From NCBI RefSeq assembly GCF_921293095.1, contig NC_060248.1, forward strand, positions 13,286,744-13,350,743: a stretch of DNA of 64,000 nucleotides, in the 5' to 3' direction. Below, piece after piece: positions 33,101 through 39,900 of this stretch. The position numbers and the translations under genes are program-made. Source of the stretch: Ischnura elegans (Eukaryota > Arthropoda > Insecta > Odonata > Coenagrionidae). The notes below the pieces were generated by a model. It searched no databases. It was given only the letters and a program-made list of their open reading frames with translations, and was not told the DNA's origin. Each line of letters opens with the position of its first letter. Within the stretch, counting starts at the first letter, position 1.

Positions 33101-34489
33101 CTTTGCTGGACAAAATGAAAGAAGGATGGACTTTTGCAATATAACTAAAGGCCTGTGAGTATTCCATATTTTGTTAAAAATGTGTGAGAAATGTTTAATT
33201 GTTGATTTTAAATCATACTGTATTCAAGAAGCAACGCGAACACCGCCATCAAAGTTTACATCTGCAATAGCAAAGCGCGCGCATTCTAGTAGTGTTTGTT
33301 GCCTAGTGGAAGTCAGCGACACTCTCCTCCCTCCTCAGGTGTTACAAGTGTCATTGCTACCTAAATCATTGCAAATGTTGTATAGATTTGACAAATAACG
33401 CATTATGATTGCAAAACGAAGAACAGAAGTGTATTGCGGGCATATCCGCACGAAGAATGTAGACGCTAAAACCTAAAGTTACGTATTTTCGTTTGTATTT
33501 GCAAAATATCGCAGCAAATATATTTTTATTCTTCAAGATCATTGATCAGTATCATCGAGAGTCCGGACTAAGCCGATCCGTATGACCGAGAGTCTACTGC
33601 ATTTAGTATTTATTAATCAAGCTTTATTAGGAAAACTAGGTATTTTTGTTGAAAAAAAACGGAACGTATGGCATCACAGAATTTAATTCCTAGATTGCCG
33701 TAAAAACTTAATAAAATACACGGAATATTAAAAAATTATGACCCCCCGGTGGAGTGCGCCCCCCCTACCATTTGACTCACGAGCCGCCACTGCTACAGAC
33801 CTACTGCTTTTAGGGCAGATGCTCGGACCACTGAGCTCCCGAAGTTACTTTTACTTAAATTAGTTCTACCATATATAACTGCATTAAAATTAATGGGGAG
33901 AGGAGTCAGGTTGACAGGTTTGGCAGAGGATGCGAGGTGAGAAGCTTGTAGCAGTAAGTGAAGATGGAAAGTCAATATATAAAACACAAAAGCGAAGAAT
34001 GACTTCCATATTTCCACCAGCAGAGGGAAGTTGACTACGACCTGTGTCGAATCTGAAGTACCACATGAAAAATTATTCTACAATCTAACAAAAAGACTTA
34101 ACATTTAAGACAAAGAATGTTGATAACACAACAAGAAATTATACATCAATACAGTGAAGTCACTTCTCTAACATATAAACATTGGCTCGGGTAATCGTAC
34201 ATTCCTTCTTCCCTGCATACCTTCAACAACTGATCGACGTGAGCTCCAACGTTTGTTGATTCAATCGGCTCCCTGAAACTCGATGACGTATGCGAATAAA
34301 ATTTGGTAATCATTCTCCAATGGTACAAAAAATCTTCTAACAGAGGCACAGGCGGTACGATCTGACAGGATACAAGAAAAAGTCTCGTTATTCACATGTT
34401 AACAGCAAATACAGCTATCAAATGAGCTCGATGTAAGTACATACGGTATCAACGGCACTCTGAACTGCAGAAGATATTCTACCGAGCAT
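6093..34489 (-). CDS. FHIP2: FHIP2 (FAM160B) FHF-complex Hook-interacting protein, 14 coding exons
   Basis: Fourteen exons join without phase conflict into about 816 codons (vertebrate FHIP2A is about 765): 34445-34489, 34221-34361, 23998-24249, 23285-23515, 19605-19795, 16726-16816, 16009-16189, 15059-15183, 13035-13289 (donor uncertain), 11733-11805, 9772-9991, 7540-7822, 6837-7096 and 6093-6195. Diagnostic stretches are [70 protein letters not shown] and the C-terminus [20 protein letters not shown], all landmarks of FAM160B proteins. From family knowledge, FHIP2 joins FTS and Hook proteins in the FHF complex and links dynein to cargo; vertebrate FHIP2A favours Hook2 and ER-to-Golgi (Rab1A) carriers. 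Insect-specific features are a basic/proline-rich insert in exon 9 and Ser/Pro and Glu-rich acidic inserts in exons 11 and 12. Start: the only in-frame Met giving the family N-terminus ([15 protein letters not shown]). The gene looks intact despite many intronic insertions. Confidence 0.93.
6535..6830 (-). mobile_element. LINE 3' end with (AAAT)n tail in FHIP2 intron 13
   Basis: Minus-strand sequence carries degraded LINE-like 3' ORF text ([21 protein letters not shown]) and ends in an (AAAT)n tail, seen on the plus strand as tttatttatttatttattt at 6,540-6,560. The tail type fits RTE/CR1-like LINEs. It is a 5'-truncated, decayed copy, 6 bp from the donor side of exon 13. Confidence 0.4.
6837..7096 (-). 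CDS. FHIP2: FHIP2 exon 13
   Basis: Starts [20 protein letters not shown] and contains [17 protein letters not shown], matching the vertebrate [26 protein letters not shown]..LAPGC region. Acceptor ggttgcag, donor CT|gtgagt (phase 2). Confidence 0.93.
7540..7822 (-). CDS. FHIP2: FHIP2 exon 12
   Basis: Encodes [15 protein letters not shown], an acidic/serine-proline spacer ([17 protein letters not shown] and SDDDSAAEL), then [20 protein letters not shown]. The flanks match the family; the 55-residue spacer replaces the vertebrate linker and is low in complexity. Donor CAG|gtgagc. Confidence 0.92.
8250..8415 (+). mobile_element. Penelope-like element fragment (pre-RT region)
   Basis: A plus-strand frame reads [20 protein letters not shown], matching the conserved I(V)LPADKGxAxVVMDxxxY motif at the start of Penelope-like reverse transcriptases. 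Upstream sequence back to about 8,040 may belong to it but is too decayed to assign. A dead fragment in FHIP2 intron 11. Confidence 0.5.
9218..9738. mobile_element. pogo/Tigger-type MITE with TA duplication
   Basis: Left end cagtaacacctctatgtag and right end (reverse complement) cagtaaaacctctttacat form an imperfect terminal inverted repeat, flanked by TA on both sides (9,216-9,217 and 9,739-9,740). The 521-bp interior has no ORF and repeats the theme acctctat/cataccacctct in both subterminal parts. These are hallmarks of non-autonomous Tigger elements. Confidence 0.7.
9741..9770. repeat. (TTA)n microsatellite touching an FHIP2 splice donor
   Basis: About ten TTA/ATT units fill the gap between the MITE end and exon 11. 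On the minus strand the donor is cg|gtaataataat, so the intron begins inside the repeat. Confidence 0.85.
9772..9991 (-). CDS. FHIP2: FHIP2 exon 11
   Basis: Encodes [36 protein letters not shown], an acidic run (CSGEEEEEG) and [12 protein letters not shown]. It aligns with vertebrate IVNSFLCLVPDDAKSS..GYDTYLRDAHRQ. The acceptor (acagag) is chosen by phase and is the least certain part. Confidence 0.82.
10000..11732. other. FHIP2 intron 10, nothing recognised
   Basis: AT-rich intron. Short frames such as 11,178-11,411 (minus) are unsupported. A tRNA-like phrase at about 11,390-11,410 (minus: agttggtagagcgcttgat) hints at another SINE head but has no clear B box. Confidence 0.4.
11733..11805 (-). 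CDS. FHIP2: FHIP2 exon 10
   Basis: Short exon, 24 codons plus 1 base: [24 protein letters not shown]. It corresponds to the linker plus helix before the FLCLVPDD block. Acceptor ttttgcag, donor G|gtgagt. Confidence 0.8.
11806..13034. other. FHIP2 intron 9, nothing recognised
   Basis: No transposon ends or conserved frames. A 93-residue minus-strand frame at 12,639-12,920 lacks family resemblance and a usable splice context. Confidence 0.4.
13035..13289 (-). CDS. FHIP2: FHIP2 exon 9 (donor uncertain)
   Basis: Starts [20 protein letters not shown] and continues [13 protein letters not shown], matching vertebrate ISIMTLRMFEHLLQ..LVLRNLEERNY. A basic/proline insert follows ([19 protein letters not shown]), then [12 protein letters not shown]. 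Two donors are possible: gtaggg at 13,034 gives phase 0, which exon 10 needs; gtttgc at 13,063 gives phase 1 and would need another exon. The first is listed. Confidence 0.8.
13395..13674 (+). mobile_element. hAT-type MITE, copy A, 8-bp target duplication
   Basis: The ends cagtggctcagc and ...gctgcgcccctg are inverted repeats of CAG(T/G)GGC(T/G)CAGC, flanked by perfect 8-bp duplications ccttcata (13,387-13,394 and 13,675-13,682). The 280-bp interior is non-coding and matches the inverted copy at 52,308-52,611 over most of its length. Shared phrases include the C/G tracts, agctcagagaa and ttatcctaa. Confidence 0.85.
13683..15058. other. FHIP2 intron 8, no gene seen
   Basis: The stretch 14,200-14,760 is pyrimidine-rich and shows overlapping plus-strand frames of 70-129 residues, but they are low-complexity Ser/His/Pro/Phe text without family motifs or splice framing. 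Confidence 0.4.
15059..15183 (-). CDS. FHIP2: FHIP2 exon 8
   Basis: Encodes [10 protein letters not shown], a short Ser/Asn spacer, then [13 protein letters not shown], matching vertebrate MVFFILGEQREPE...LIEHCDHISDE. Phase 1 acceptor, phase 0 donor gtaatg. Confidence 0.9.
15661..15870 (-). repeat. Diverged relative of the 27-31 kb unit head
   Basis: Read on the minus strand it repeats the opening of the two 2-kb units: (a)ctg..actg..gatg.atacaaattcc, then accacttc.agaag, then gctggagagctgaaatttt, the -gg-ggaaaaat- segment and a GC-poor end. The complementary frame reads [15 protein letters not shown], identical to the same frame in the units. It stops after about 200 bp and has no hairpin block. 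Confidence 0.7.
16009..16189 (-). CDS. FHIP2: FHIP2 exon 7
   Basis: Encodes [32 protein letters not shown] and [20 protein letters not shown], matching LIKEAQKTAAVALAKAIHERFFIGVMEPQL and STALLHRIVRQV. Acceptor ctctag, phase 1 donor gtgaga. Confidence 0.93.
16647..16666. repeat. (GA)n microsatellite
   Basis: Nine to ten GA units in FHIP2 intron 6; the surrounding 16,430-16,670 is purine-rich on the plus strand. No gene seen in the rest of this intron. Confidence 0.9.
16726..16816 (-). CDS. FHIP2: FHIP2 exon 6
   Basis: Encodes [30 protein letters not shown], matching vertebrate GLDSYSHKED..FPGKRALISFLSWFDYCDQ. Acceptor ttgtag, donor CAG|gtattt. Confidence 0.93.
17924..19473. mobile_element. 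TA-flanked TIR element, non-autonomous
   Basis: Left end ta+ccgtataagcgtgtgtaaga and the right end are perfect inverted repeats through the first 20 bases, ending gg+ta, so a TA duplication is likely. A second inverted copy of gtgtaagaggcgcaccc lies at 19,397-19,413, making the right end a nested inverted repeat. The 1.5-kb interior carries no transposase that I recognise, although frames of 74-110 residues exist. The ends resemble those of Tc1/mariner/pogo-type elements that start ccgtat..aag.gcacc. Confidence 0.7.
19605..19795 (-). CDS. FHIP2: FHIP2 exon 5
   Basis: Encodes [40 protein letters not shown] and [10 protein letters not shown], matching the vertebrate (I)AVKACEGLMLLVSLPE..LTDRLASLYKALPQSVDPLD block. 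Acceptor gtgctcag, phase 2 donor gtaagt. Confidence 0.94.
20570..22350. mobile_element. Putative TIR element with gacgtca-bearing ends
   Basis: The left end (gccgaggcc.ggc then tgacgtcataggtgcctaaa at 20,615) recurs inverted at the right end (tttaggcacctttgacgtca at 22,308, then tcgaggcttcgtcggc). About 36 bp are inverted with a few mismatches. Limits are approximate because no target duplication was found. The interior includes a tandem aggacac.agccttttttt repeat at 20,949-20,995 and a common arthropod repeat near 20,891. Confidence 0.45.
20891..20945 (+). repeat. Widespread arthropod repeat core
   Basis: The phrase catctacatctacataatac followed by cccgcaagccgcctaaaagg and cgtgtgg is a repeat tail I know from many arthropod genomes (tacatactaccccgcaagccacc..gtgtggcggaggg). 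It supports an arthropod host. Confidence 0.5.
23285..23515 (-). CDS. FHIP2: FHIP2 exon 4
   Basis: Encodes [33 protein letters not shown], an Asn/Glu/Ser linker, and [12 protein letters not shown]. It matches [32 protein letters not shown] and the later LVNSLLNLTRS. Acceptor gtttgcag, phase 0 donor gtacgt. Confidence 0.93.
23998..24249 (-). CDS. FHIP2: FHIP2 exon 3
   Basis: Encodes [40 protein letters not shown] and [17 protein letters not shown], matching [50 protein letters not shown]. Acceptor cctttcag, donor AAG|gtgaga. Confidence 0.94.
24880..25335 (+). mobile_element. Penelope-like element fossil, GIY-YIG part (copy 1)
   Basis: A plus-strand frame carries [20 protein letters not shown] and [18 protein letters not shown], co-linear with the better copy at 26,300-27,140. 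This is the cysteine-bearing GIY-YIG endonuclease region of Penelope-like elements. Only the 3' part is present and it looks old. FHIP2 intron 2. Confidence 0.5.
26096..26300 (+). repeat. tRNA-derived SINE, copy 2
   Basis: tRNA-like head gcctggatagctcggtggtc followed by a B box (ggttcgattcc at 26,146-26,156), then a body ending near an AT-rich tract at about 26,265-26,300. The head is close to a tRNA in layout, but the stems do not close and it is continuous with SINE body sequence. Confidence 0.65.
26300..27140 (-). mobile_element. Penelope-like element fossil, GIY-YIG part (copy 2)
   Basis: Minus-strand translation contains [20 protein letters not shown] and [11 protein letters not shown], the CxxC..YVGxT...LxxRxxxHR signature of the GIY-YIG nuclease of Penelope-like elements. 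Downstream, ttcgaaagcttccgagttta then ttccagtgtgagtg is typical of the sequence after the stop codon of these elements. The copy is 5'-truncated and looks old. Confidence 0.65.
27190..27219 (-). repeat. SINE copy 3, right part (split by the hAT element)
   Basis: The minus strand reads gtctgtagtttgattcccag, a B box, directly at the left border of the 27,220 element. Its A-box half lies beyond the other border at 33,793-33,845, so the SINE was present before the element landed. Confidence 0.7.
27303..29312 (+). repeat. Hairpin-array unit 1
   Basis: Begins atctatatacagccc, runs through a 130-bp conserved head (gactgactcactgatggata ... gagctgaaatttggcacgcg), a middle of AT-rich sequence, a set of about 150-bp diverged subrepeats (27,990-28,710) and a GC-rich hairpin block (28,711-29,312), ending cgcggagcgtgcgag. 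Unit 2 follows directly without spacer. Identity to unit 2 is high in the head and tail and lower in the middle, and unit 1 lacks about 90 bp and 230 bp that unit 2 has. Confidence 0.8.
28708..29466 (-). CDS. 252-codon open frame across the unit junction, unknown
   Basis: Starts [19 protein letters not shown] in the reversed head of unit 2, includes [15 protein letters not shown], crosses the head-to-tail junction and reads through the hairpin block of unit 1 as Arg/Gly/Ser-rich text ([38 protein letters not shown]). No promoter, splice or family evidence. The GC-rich hairpins lack stop codons by composition, so the length alone is weak evidence. Only the head portion shows a hint of coding constraint. 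Confidence 0.15.
   Translation of the reverse strand: MAETSGFRIFPPDHFGFPARVPNFSSPALLEVVGNLYPSVSQLPQGLYIIETRTLRALVKGLRPLKTPVPASPSTFVVVRNILVRIISPRLGAGFAGRGVGKRNNHSSERLRRSSLRGGFVAQGFSVPLRSYPASYSERLRRSSFWVGIAAQRARAFPNCFTVIPFKGRLRRPGVGGAHSGCAARTSGRLRRPRVTEGPPRLRQLLLRTSSPFRDVGRLCRHCLEKPPAAAPLILHKWSSPPRGVPRAIRGF
28711..29312 (+). repeat. GC hairpin block of unit 1
   Basis: At least ten short inverted repeats share the core ggc-gaa-gcc but have different, self-matching arms. Examples: gggcggc-gaa-gccgccc (28,889 and 28,949), aacggc-gaa-gccgtt (29,040 and 29,126), ggccggc-gaa-gccggcc (29,175), aggggc-gga-gcccct (29,275), agcggc-gca-gccgct (28,915). Base composition is far from the AT-rich flanks. Confidence 0.85.
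29313..31515 (+). repeat. Hairpin-array unit 2
   Basis: Begins tctctattatatacagccc immediately after unit 1 and ends cgcggagcgtgcgag like unit 1. Same order: conserved head, AT-rich middle, about 150-bp subrepeats (30,000-31,045), hairpin block (31,050-31,515). It has extra subrepeat copies at about 30,478-30,570 and 30,800-31,040 compared with unit 1. Confidence 0.8.
31050..31515 (+). repeat. GC hairpin block of unit 2
   Basis: The same modules as unit 1 in nearly the same order: gggcggc-gaa-gccgccc (31,223 and 31,300), agcggt-gca-gccgct, aacggc-gaa-gccgtt, ggccggc-gaa-gccggcc (31,376), aaggggc-gga-gcccctt (31,476). One module (31,138) has an unmatched arm base. Confidence 0.85.
31516..33792. 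other. Right arm of the hAT-ended element, no known gene
   Basis: Moderate GC, no recognised transposase. At 33,538-33,599 the sequence gatcattgatcagtatcatc .. gagagtccggactaagccg .. cgagagtctactg looks like a pogo/Tigger terminus in reverse (cagtagactctcgg), but no partner end was found. Confidence 0.4.
33793..33845 (-). repeat. SINE copy 3, A-box half
   Basis: Minus strand: gggagctcagtggtccgagc then atctgccctaaaagcagtag and gtctgtag, the 5' tRNA-like half of the SINE split by the hAT-ended element. Confidence 0.65.
34221..34361 (-). CDS. FHIP2: FHIP2 exon 2
   Basis: Encodes [40 protein letters not shown] and HVDQLLK (47 codons), matching [35 protein letters not shown]. Acceptor tcctgtcag, donor AAG|gtatgc. 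Confidence 0.95.
34445..34489 (-). CDS. FHIP2: FHIP2 exon 1 (start codon)
   Basis: ATG at 34,487-34,489, then [15 protein letters not shown] to donor ACC|gtatgt. It aligns residue for residue with vertebrate MFSKFTSILQHAVEA and joins exon 2 in phase 0, which decides the start. Confidence 0.88.
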
Positions 34490-36697
34490 TTTGTTCGACA
34501 CAAACCGCGAACTATGTCATTTTCCTCAGGTAAGGAACGTCAAAATTCTTCCACTTAATGTCACATTCCACGTAAAACATCATATCTGCAATGATCAGAA
34601 GTAATTTCTTGTTGTTTGTATCTATACATATAGTTTTGGCGAGGCAAAGTTTCAACTGGTTTTAACAAGTTTTGTAAATAGTGTTTTTTTAGAGAAATAC
34701 CAACAATAAATCAGTCTGATTTTTCTCAGGTGATAAAGACGCAATCAACAACTTATAACAACCTTGAGTTCAGGTTCTCCTCCAATCATAATAACTGGAA
34801 AAGGCCTTGTTGCCACATACAATTGATGTGATACGATGCTGCGCGCTCAACGTCTTGTTGAAAACATCTGCCGCACACTTTTGCGAATGTTTGACGGCGG
34901 GTACTTCCAATTGACTTAGAAAAAATTAGAATGTAAAATTAGAGTGGCACGGGAAGAAAGCCCAAAAATTTTCATTTTTTCGCAGTAAATTTCATGCTAA
35001 AACACATCAAAAACTGAACGATGTTAACATGAATTCCTCGGGCCGACATTAGCACCTGCTCTTCGAAGATCCCTACGGTATCTAAACACCTTTTGACAAA
35101 TGAGAATTCACCCGCTCAATTTGAATGAAAAACTCAAAAGACATACATTCTGCACGCATGGCTCTGCTTGCGCAGCTCAGTAATTAATTATATATGAATC
35201 AAACATAGGAGAGAAAAGAGTAACAGCTATTAATTTTTTTACAAATAGCGAATTAGTACATGTAAATCACCCTATCTTTTTTTTTTGGCGTTAAATTTCT
35301 AGTTACAAGATTTTGGATGGACTAAGTTAGCACATACATACTATTCCATGAGATTATAAAGTTACATTTACCTCGTAAATTCGACTAAAACAAAAAATGA
35401 ATATTATATACTTATCTGTGTTTGACACCGTTGATCGTGTGCGATCACTCCAACACAATAAGCCTGGTCCAATACGATGCTCTCTGTATGTGACTGCCAT
35501 CTCATAGTGCAACATACTAGGATGGTAACTAGATGCCAAGGAGGGTCCATTTACTTCAGGTGATAGTTTGGAAAATTATCGAATCTTCTTTTATGACACA
35601 CTTTTAATGGTGGAATGATACCATAGTAATCATTGGGGTAGCCAGGAATTTGGTTCGGGGGGTCCAAAATCAGGGGGAAAACCTCTGAAAAACAGTGTAC
35701 TAAATAGGGGTTTTTAAAATAATTCATAATCTAAAAAACTTCATATGTCAAAGAAATCTTTGAAAATTCGTGATTTTTCAATATTTTGATTTCTTTTAGG
35801 AAGGAAAGTAATTGTGTTCTTATATTTGAGGGGGGCGTCGGACCTACCACTAGACACCACTGCCAGTAATACCTCAAATTTCTACCCCGCAGTCGATTTA
35901 ACCAAGTTCTATCAGGCATTCAATGTGTTTCAGTTCTATGGCCAAGAAAGAAATTTTGTCCTTCGCAACCTGACCATTTAATTTGATTTACTAATTATGA
36001 TGGGAAATTAGTACTAAATTCTAAAGCTCTGGTAAACAACACAGATAATATAGAAATGACATACAGATAAAATAGTGCCAACTCTGTAAAGATTCATATA
36101 ACATTTGCTCTGGATTTGAGCTCTTTTATAGAAAGATAAGTCAGCTTATTTTTTTATTATCATTAATAAGATCACAAAATTTATGGGTAAAAATGTATTT
36201 TAAAGGCACAAGCGTTTGAAATACCAATTACAAAATAGCTACTACCATGTATTAAAAAAATCAATAACAAATGTCGTTATTAGAAAGTAATTGAAGTAGA
36301 AATACCAAATACATATTTGTATTTCAAACATATACAAGTACATACCTACATTATTCAAATACATATGCACAAGCCCAGCCCTCAGTAATACCGCTCCCCT
36401 ACCACCTCCTTCATTTCATATGCATATGAACAGGTGAGTGTCTTTCAGAGAGATAGAGTCATAGTTCCAGCTGCTGAGGTGTGGACAATTATCTTGTCAA
36501 AGTTACGAACTTCAGGTGGCAGTCATGATGCTAACATGCAAAGCAAGTGTATTCAGAGGAAGGCTCCACAAAAGAATTGCCAACCATGTTGTGCTGCTGA
36601 TGTGGAGGCGGATAGTGATGAGAGAGGAAGAGTTGCAGAGGGGGAGGGAATGTGAGCCACAACAATGTATTTATATTTTTAACAGTTTTGTCATATA
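34490..36697. other. 5' flank of FHIP2 and intergenic spacer
   Basis: Must hold the FHIP2 promoter and 5' UTR on the minus strand, but I see no unambiguous TATA/Inr pair. It contains one short hAT-like element (35,631-35,862). The plus-strand frames at 36,434-36,755 have no family resemblance. Confidence 0.4.
35631..35862. mobile_element. Short hAT-like MITE
   Basis: Ends cattggggtagcc and ...ccactagacaccactg are weak inverted repeats (CA(T/G)TGG), with near-duplicate 8-bp flanks atagtaat (35,623-35,630) and ccagtaat (35,863-35,870), 6 of 8 matching. Poly-G/poly-C subterminal tracts resemble the other hAT MITEs here. Confidence 0.45.
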
Positions 36698-36904
36698 TGT
36701 TGTAAATAGTTACTGGGGGGACGATGGTTTTAGATTCAGGAGGAGTGGTAAATGAACACGACCACACGTGTTGAATAACATGGCGAAACTGCAATTTATT
36801 AAAAGAACCAACTTCCGGTGAAGAACAAAAAAAAAAACAAATGAATACAGTAATACGATAGTTGGGAGATTACCAGCCATATTCAAACAAAAACAATCAC
36901 AACA
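36698..36904 (-). repeat. Copia 3' LTR
   Basis: 207 bp, tg...ca ends, identical to the 5' LTR by eye; flanked on the outside by atata (36,693-36,697). Confidence 0.95.
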
Positions 36905-36925
36905 CTCTCCCTTAATCTACCAACT

Positions 36926-39900
36926 TTACATTGCATTTTTACAATTAACCATACCCAGAGGAATAATGCACTTGCGGTGTGCAGTCACATTAAGTGCCTT
37001 AGTAAACACATCGGCAATCATTTTTTCAGATTCCATGTAATTGAGGACAACCTTCTTATGCTTAACAAGTTCCCTGATGTGATGAAACTTCACTTCTATA
37101 TGCTGAGTGCGAGCATGCAATCCATTGTCAGAGGCTAATTTTAGTGCACTCTGGTTATCATTCCATAAAAGAATTGGCCCCTTCCTACCACATAATTCAG
37201 AGAGTAACCCCTTCAAGTAAGTGGCCTTCCTACCTGCAGAGTCAATGGCAATATACTCTGCCTCGGTTGAAGACAAGGCAGTTACACTTTGTTTTTTACT
37301 CTCCCAGCAGATTGGTCCACCAGCAGACACAAAAACATACCCAGTCACTGATTTTCTGTTGACGTCATTAGCAAATGACGCATCAACAAAACCACAAACA
37401 TCCGGATTATTCTCAGTCCTTCGGAATTCTATTCCTGCATCAATTGTTCCTTTTAAATACCTTAACACTCTTTTCACACACTGCCAGTGTTCATTTCCAT
37501 AGCAGTTGTTGAACTGGCTGAGGTAATTGGTAGCATAGGATATATCAGGCCTGGTACACACTGATAAATACAGTAAACTTCCAATCACTTGTTGGTAAGG
37601 TACACTATCACACGTTATCGATTCACCCTTGGTCAGTCGAGTGCCAGGAACCATAGGGGTTGACACAGATTTACATTCTGCCATCCCCACCTTACTCAGC
37701 AAGTTCAAAATTACCTGTTTTTGGTTCAACTTTACTTTACCATTACCCATTTCTACCCTCATTCCCAGGCAATCCACGACTGATCCTAAGTCTTTTACCT
37801 TAAAACAAGAGTGGAGCTTTTGTTTCAGTTTCTCAGCTTGAACTTCATCATTAAAGAATACAAAAAAGTCATCAACATAAACACATATTATAACCATGGA
37901 TGCACCATCTCTCCAAAAATAAACACAAGGCTCATGTTGAGATTTCTTAAAACCAACACTTAATACGACTTCATCCATTCTCTCATACCAGGAACGCGAA
38001 GCCTGTTTCAGGCCATAAATGGCCTTCTTTAACTTATACACTTTACTTGCATCTGAAACAAAACCTTCCGGTTGGTACATGAAAATGTCTTCACTTAGTG
38101 AACCATTCAAAAAGGCTGTGGAAACATCCAAGTGATGTACATGCAAACCATGAGCAACAGCAATTGAAAAACACAATCGTAAGGTATCATGTCTCACCAC
38201 AGGAGCAAAAGTGTCAAGATAATCAATACCATAACGCTGAGAGAAACCCTTAGCTACCAGGCGAGCCTTATACTTGTCCACTTCTCCCTCCCCATTCCGC
38301 TTCAATTTAAAAACCCATTTGCATTGCACTATATTTCCACCCTTAGGTCTGTCTACAAGATCCCACACATCGTTTTCCTGAAAAGAACTGATCTCTCTTT
38401 CCATAGCTTCTTTCCAATGAATTTTATCAGTACCATTTAATGCCTCGGTAACTGATGTAGGTTCTACCTTTTCATCACATGCTAAATATAACTCAAAACC
38501 AGGAAATTCCTTCCTTTGCCTTTCCCTCATAGGATACCTCCTTTCACCTTCATCGACATTATTTCCAGGATTTATTTGCACCTCATTTGCATCCGCAAAA
38601 GACAGATTTTCAATATCATTCTCTGCTCCATGAATGTGATTGACATTGGCATTTGTTTCACTCTGACAATGAACATCATCACTGACATTACACACTGAAG
38701 TAAATGGCAAATCATCATCTAAGTTTACAGGCACAGGCATACTGAAAGAACCCTTCTTCCCTTTACCAATAGCCTTAATTGCAGTGAAACTATTTTCAAT
38801 GAATTTAACATCACGAGCAACAAGAATTTCTCTCGGGTTTTCAGGATTAAGCAAACGATACCCCTTGGAAGCTGAAGAGTAACCCACAAAGACCATTTTC
38901 TTGCTCCTAGGATTTAGTTTATCCCCCCTTATTTCCTCAGGGATTAGAGCATATGCATCAGAACCAAACACCCTGAGCTGATCATAGCTGACTTTCTTAC
39001 CTGACCACAGGACCTCAGGGACATTGTCAGGGACACTCCTGTGGGGGCTTCTGTTTAATAAGTACACAGCAGTGTTAGCTGCTTCTGCCCACATCTCCTT
39101 AGGACTTCCTGCGTGAAAGAGCATGCATCGCACTTTCTCCAGAATGGTGCGATTCAGTCTCTCTGCTACACCATTTTGCTGTGGAGTATACCTTACAGTT
39201 CTCTGATGTGTGATTCCTCTGCTTTTAAAGAAATTCTGTAACTCATCACTCAAGAACTCAGTTCCATTATCAGACCTGAAAATTTTCAACCTTTTACCAG
39301 TTACATTTTCAGCCATATTTACAAAATCAATCACTCTCTGCTTGGTTTCAGACTTGCTCTTTAAGAAATAAACAGTCGTTCTGCGAGAGAAATCATCTAT
39401 CAAAGTAAGAATGTACCTTGACCCACTCCATGACTTTACATTAGAACCAAAATCACACAGATCAGAGTGAACAAGACCTAGTACCTCATCTGCCCTAGTA
39501 CCTCCTTCCTTAGGAAAAGGATTTCTGTGCTGTTTTCCAAGAACACAAGCATTACAATCATCAGCAGGTTCATACTTGAAATCAATGCAATCACTTAATT
39601 TATCCCGCAACAATATCATATTTTGCATACCCAAATGACCCATTCTTTGATGCCACAATTCATAATCATTAATATTGCACACAAATGCCTGCTTTGATTT
39701 AACATCCAAACGGTATAACCCATTACTCGTTCTACTTGCAGTAGCTAGTTCTGTACCATTACAGACAAAGTCATCATCATACATTTTACAACCCTTTTTA
39801 TCATAAACAACAGTGATCCCTTTGTCGGCAACTTGACTTACAGAAATCAAATTTTCTTTCAATCCAGGAACATGCACAACATGTTTAAGTTCACAAATGT

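Larger units (their letters stand above)
27220..33792. mobile_element. hAT-ended element of 6.6 kb carrying two hairpin-array units
   Basis: Ends cagtggcgg and ccgccactg are 9-bp inverted repeats, flanked by perfect 8-bp duplications ctacagac (27,212-27,219 and 33,793-33,800). This is the signature of a hAT insertion, here into a SINE. Inside lie two head-to-tail 2-kb units (27,303-31,515) and a 2.2-kb right arm. I recognise no hAT transposase in the right arm, where plus-strand frames of 75-99 residues (32,338-33,398) have no known motif, so it is probably non-autonomous. It sits in FHIP2 intron 2. Confidence 0.75.

Noticed and set aside
32338-33398. Possible hAT transposase in the right arm of the 6.6-kb element
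   Set aside because: Frames of 75-99 residues lack the hAT C-terminal dimerisation motif or BED finger; I cannot support a transposase.
33538-33599. Complete Tigger element in the hAT right arm
   Set aside because: Only one terminus-like sequence is visible and no TA flank or partner end, so it is mentioned but not called.
36434-36755. Plus-strand frames next to the copia 3' LTR
   Set aside because: No motif, and they run into the LTR; chance frames.
37144-38698. Plus-strand frames antisense to the copia frame
   Set aside because: Shadows of the 1,333-codon polyprotein frame.
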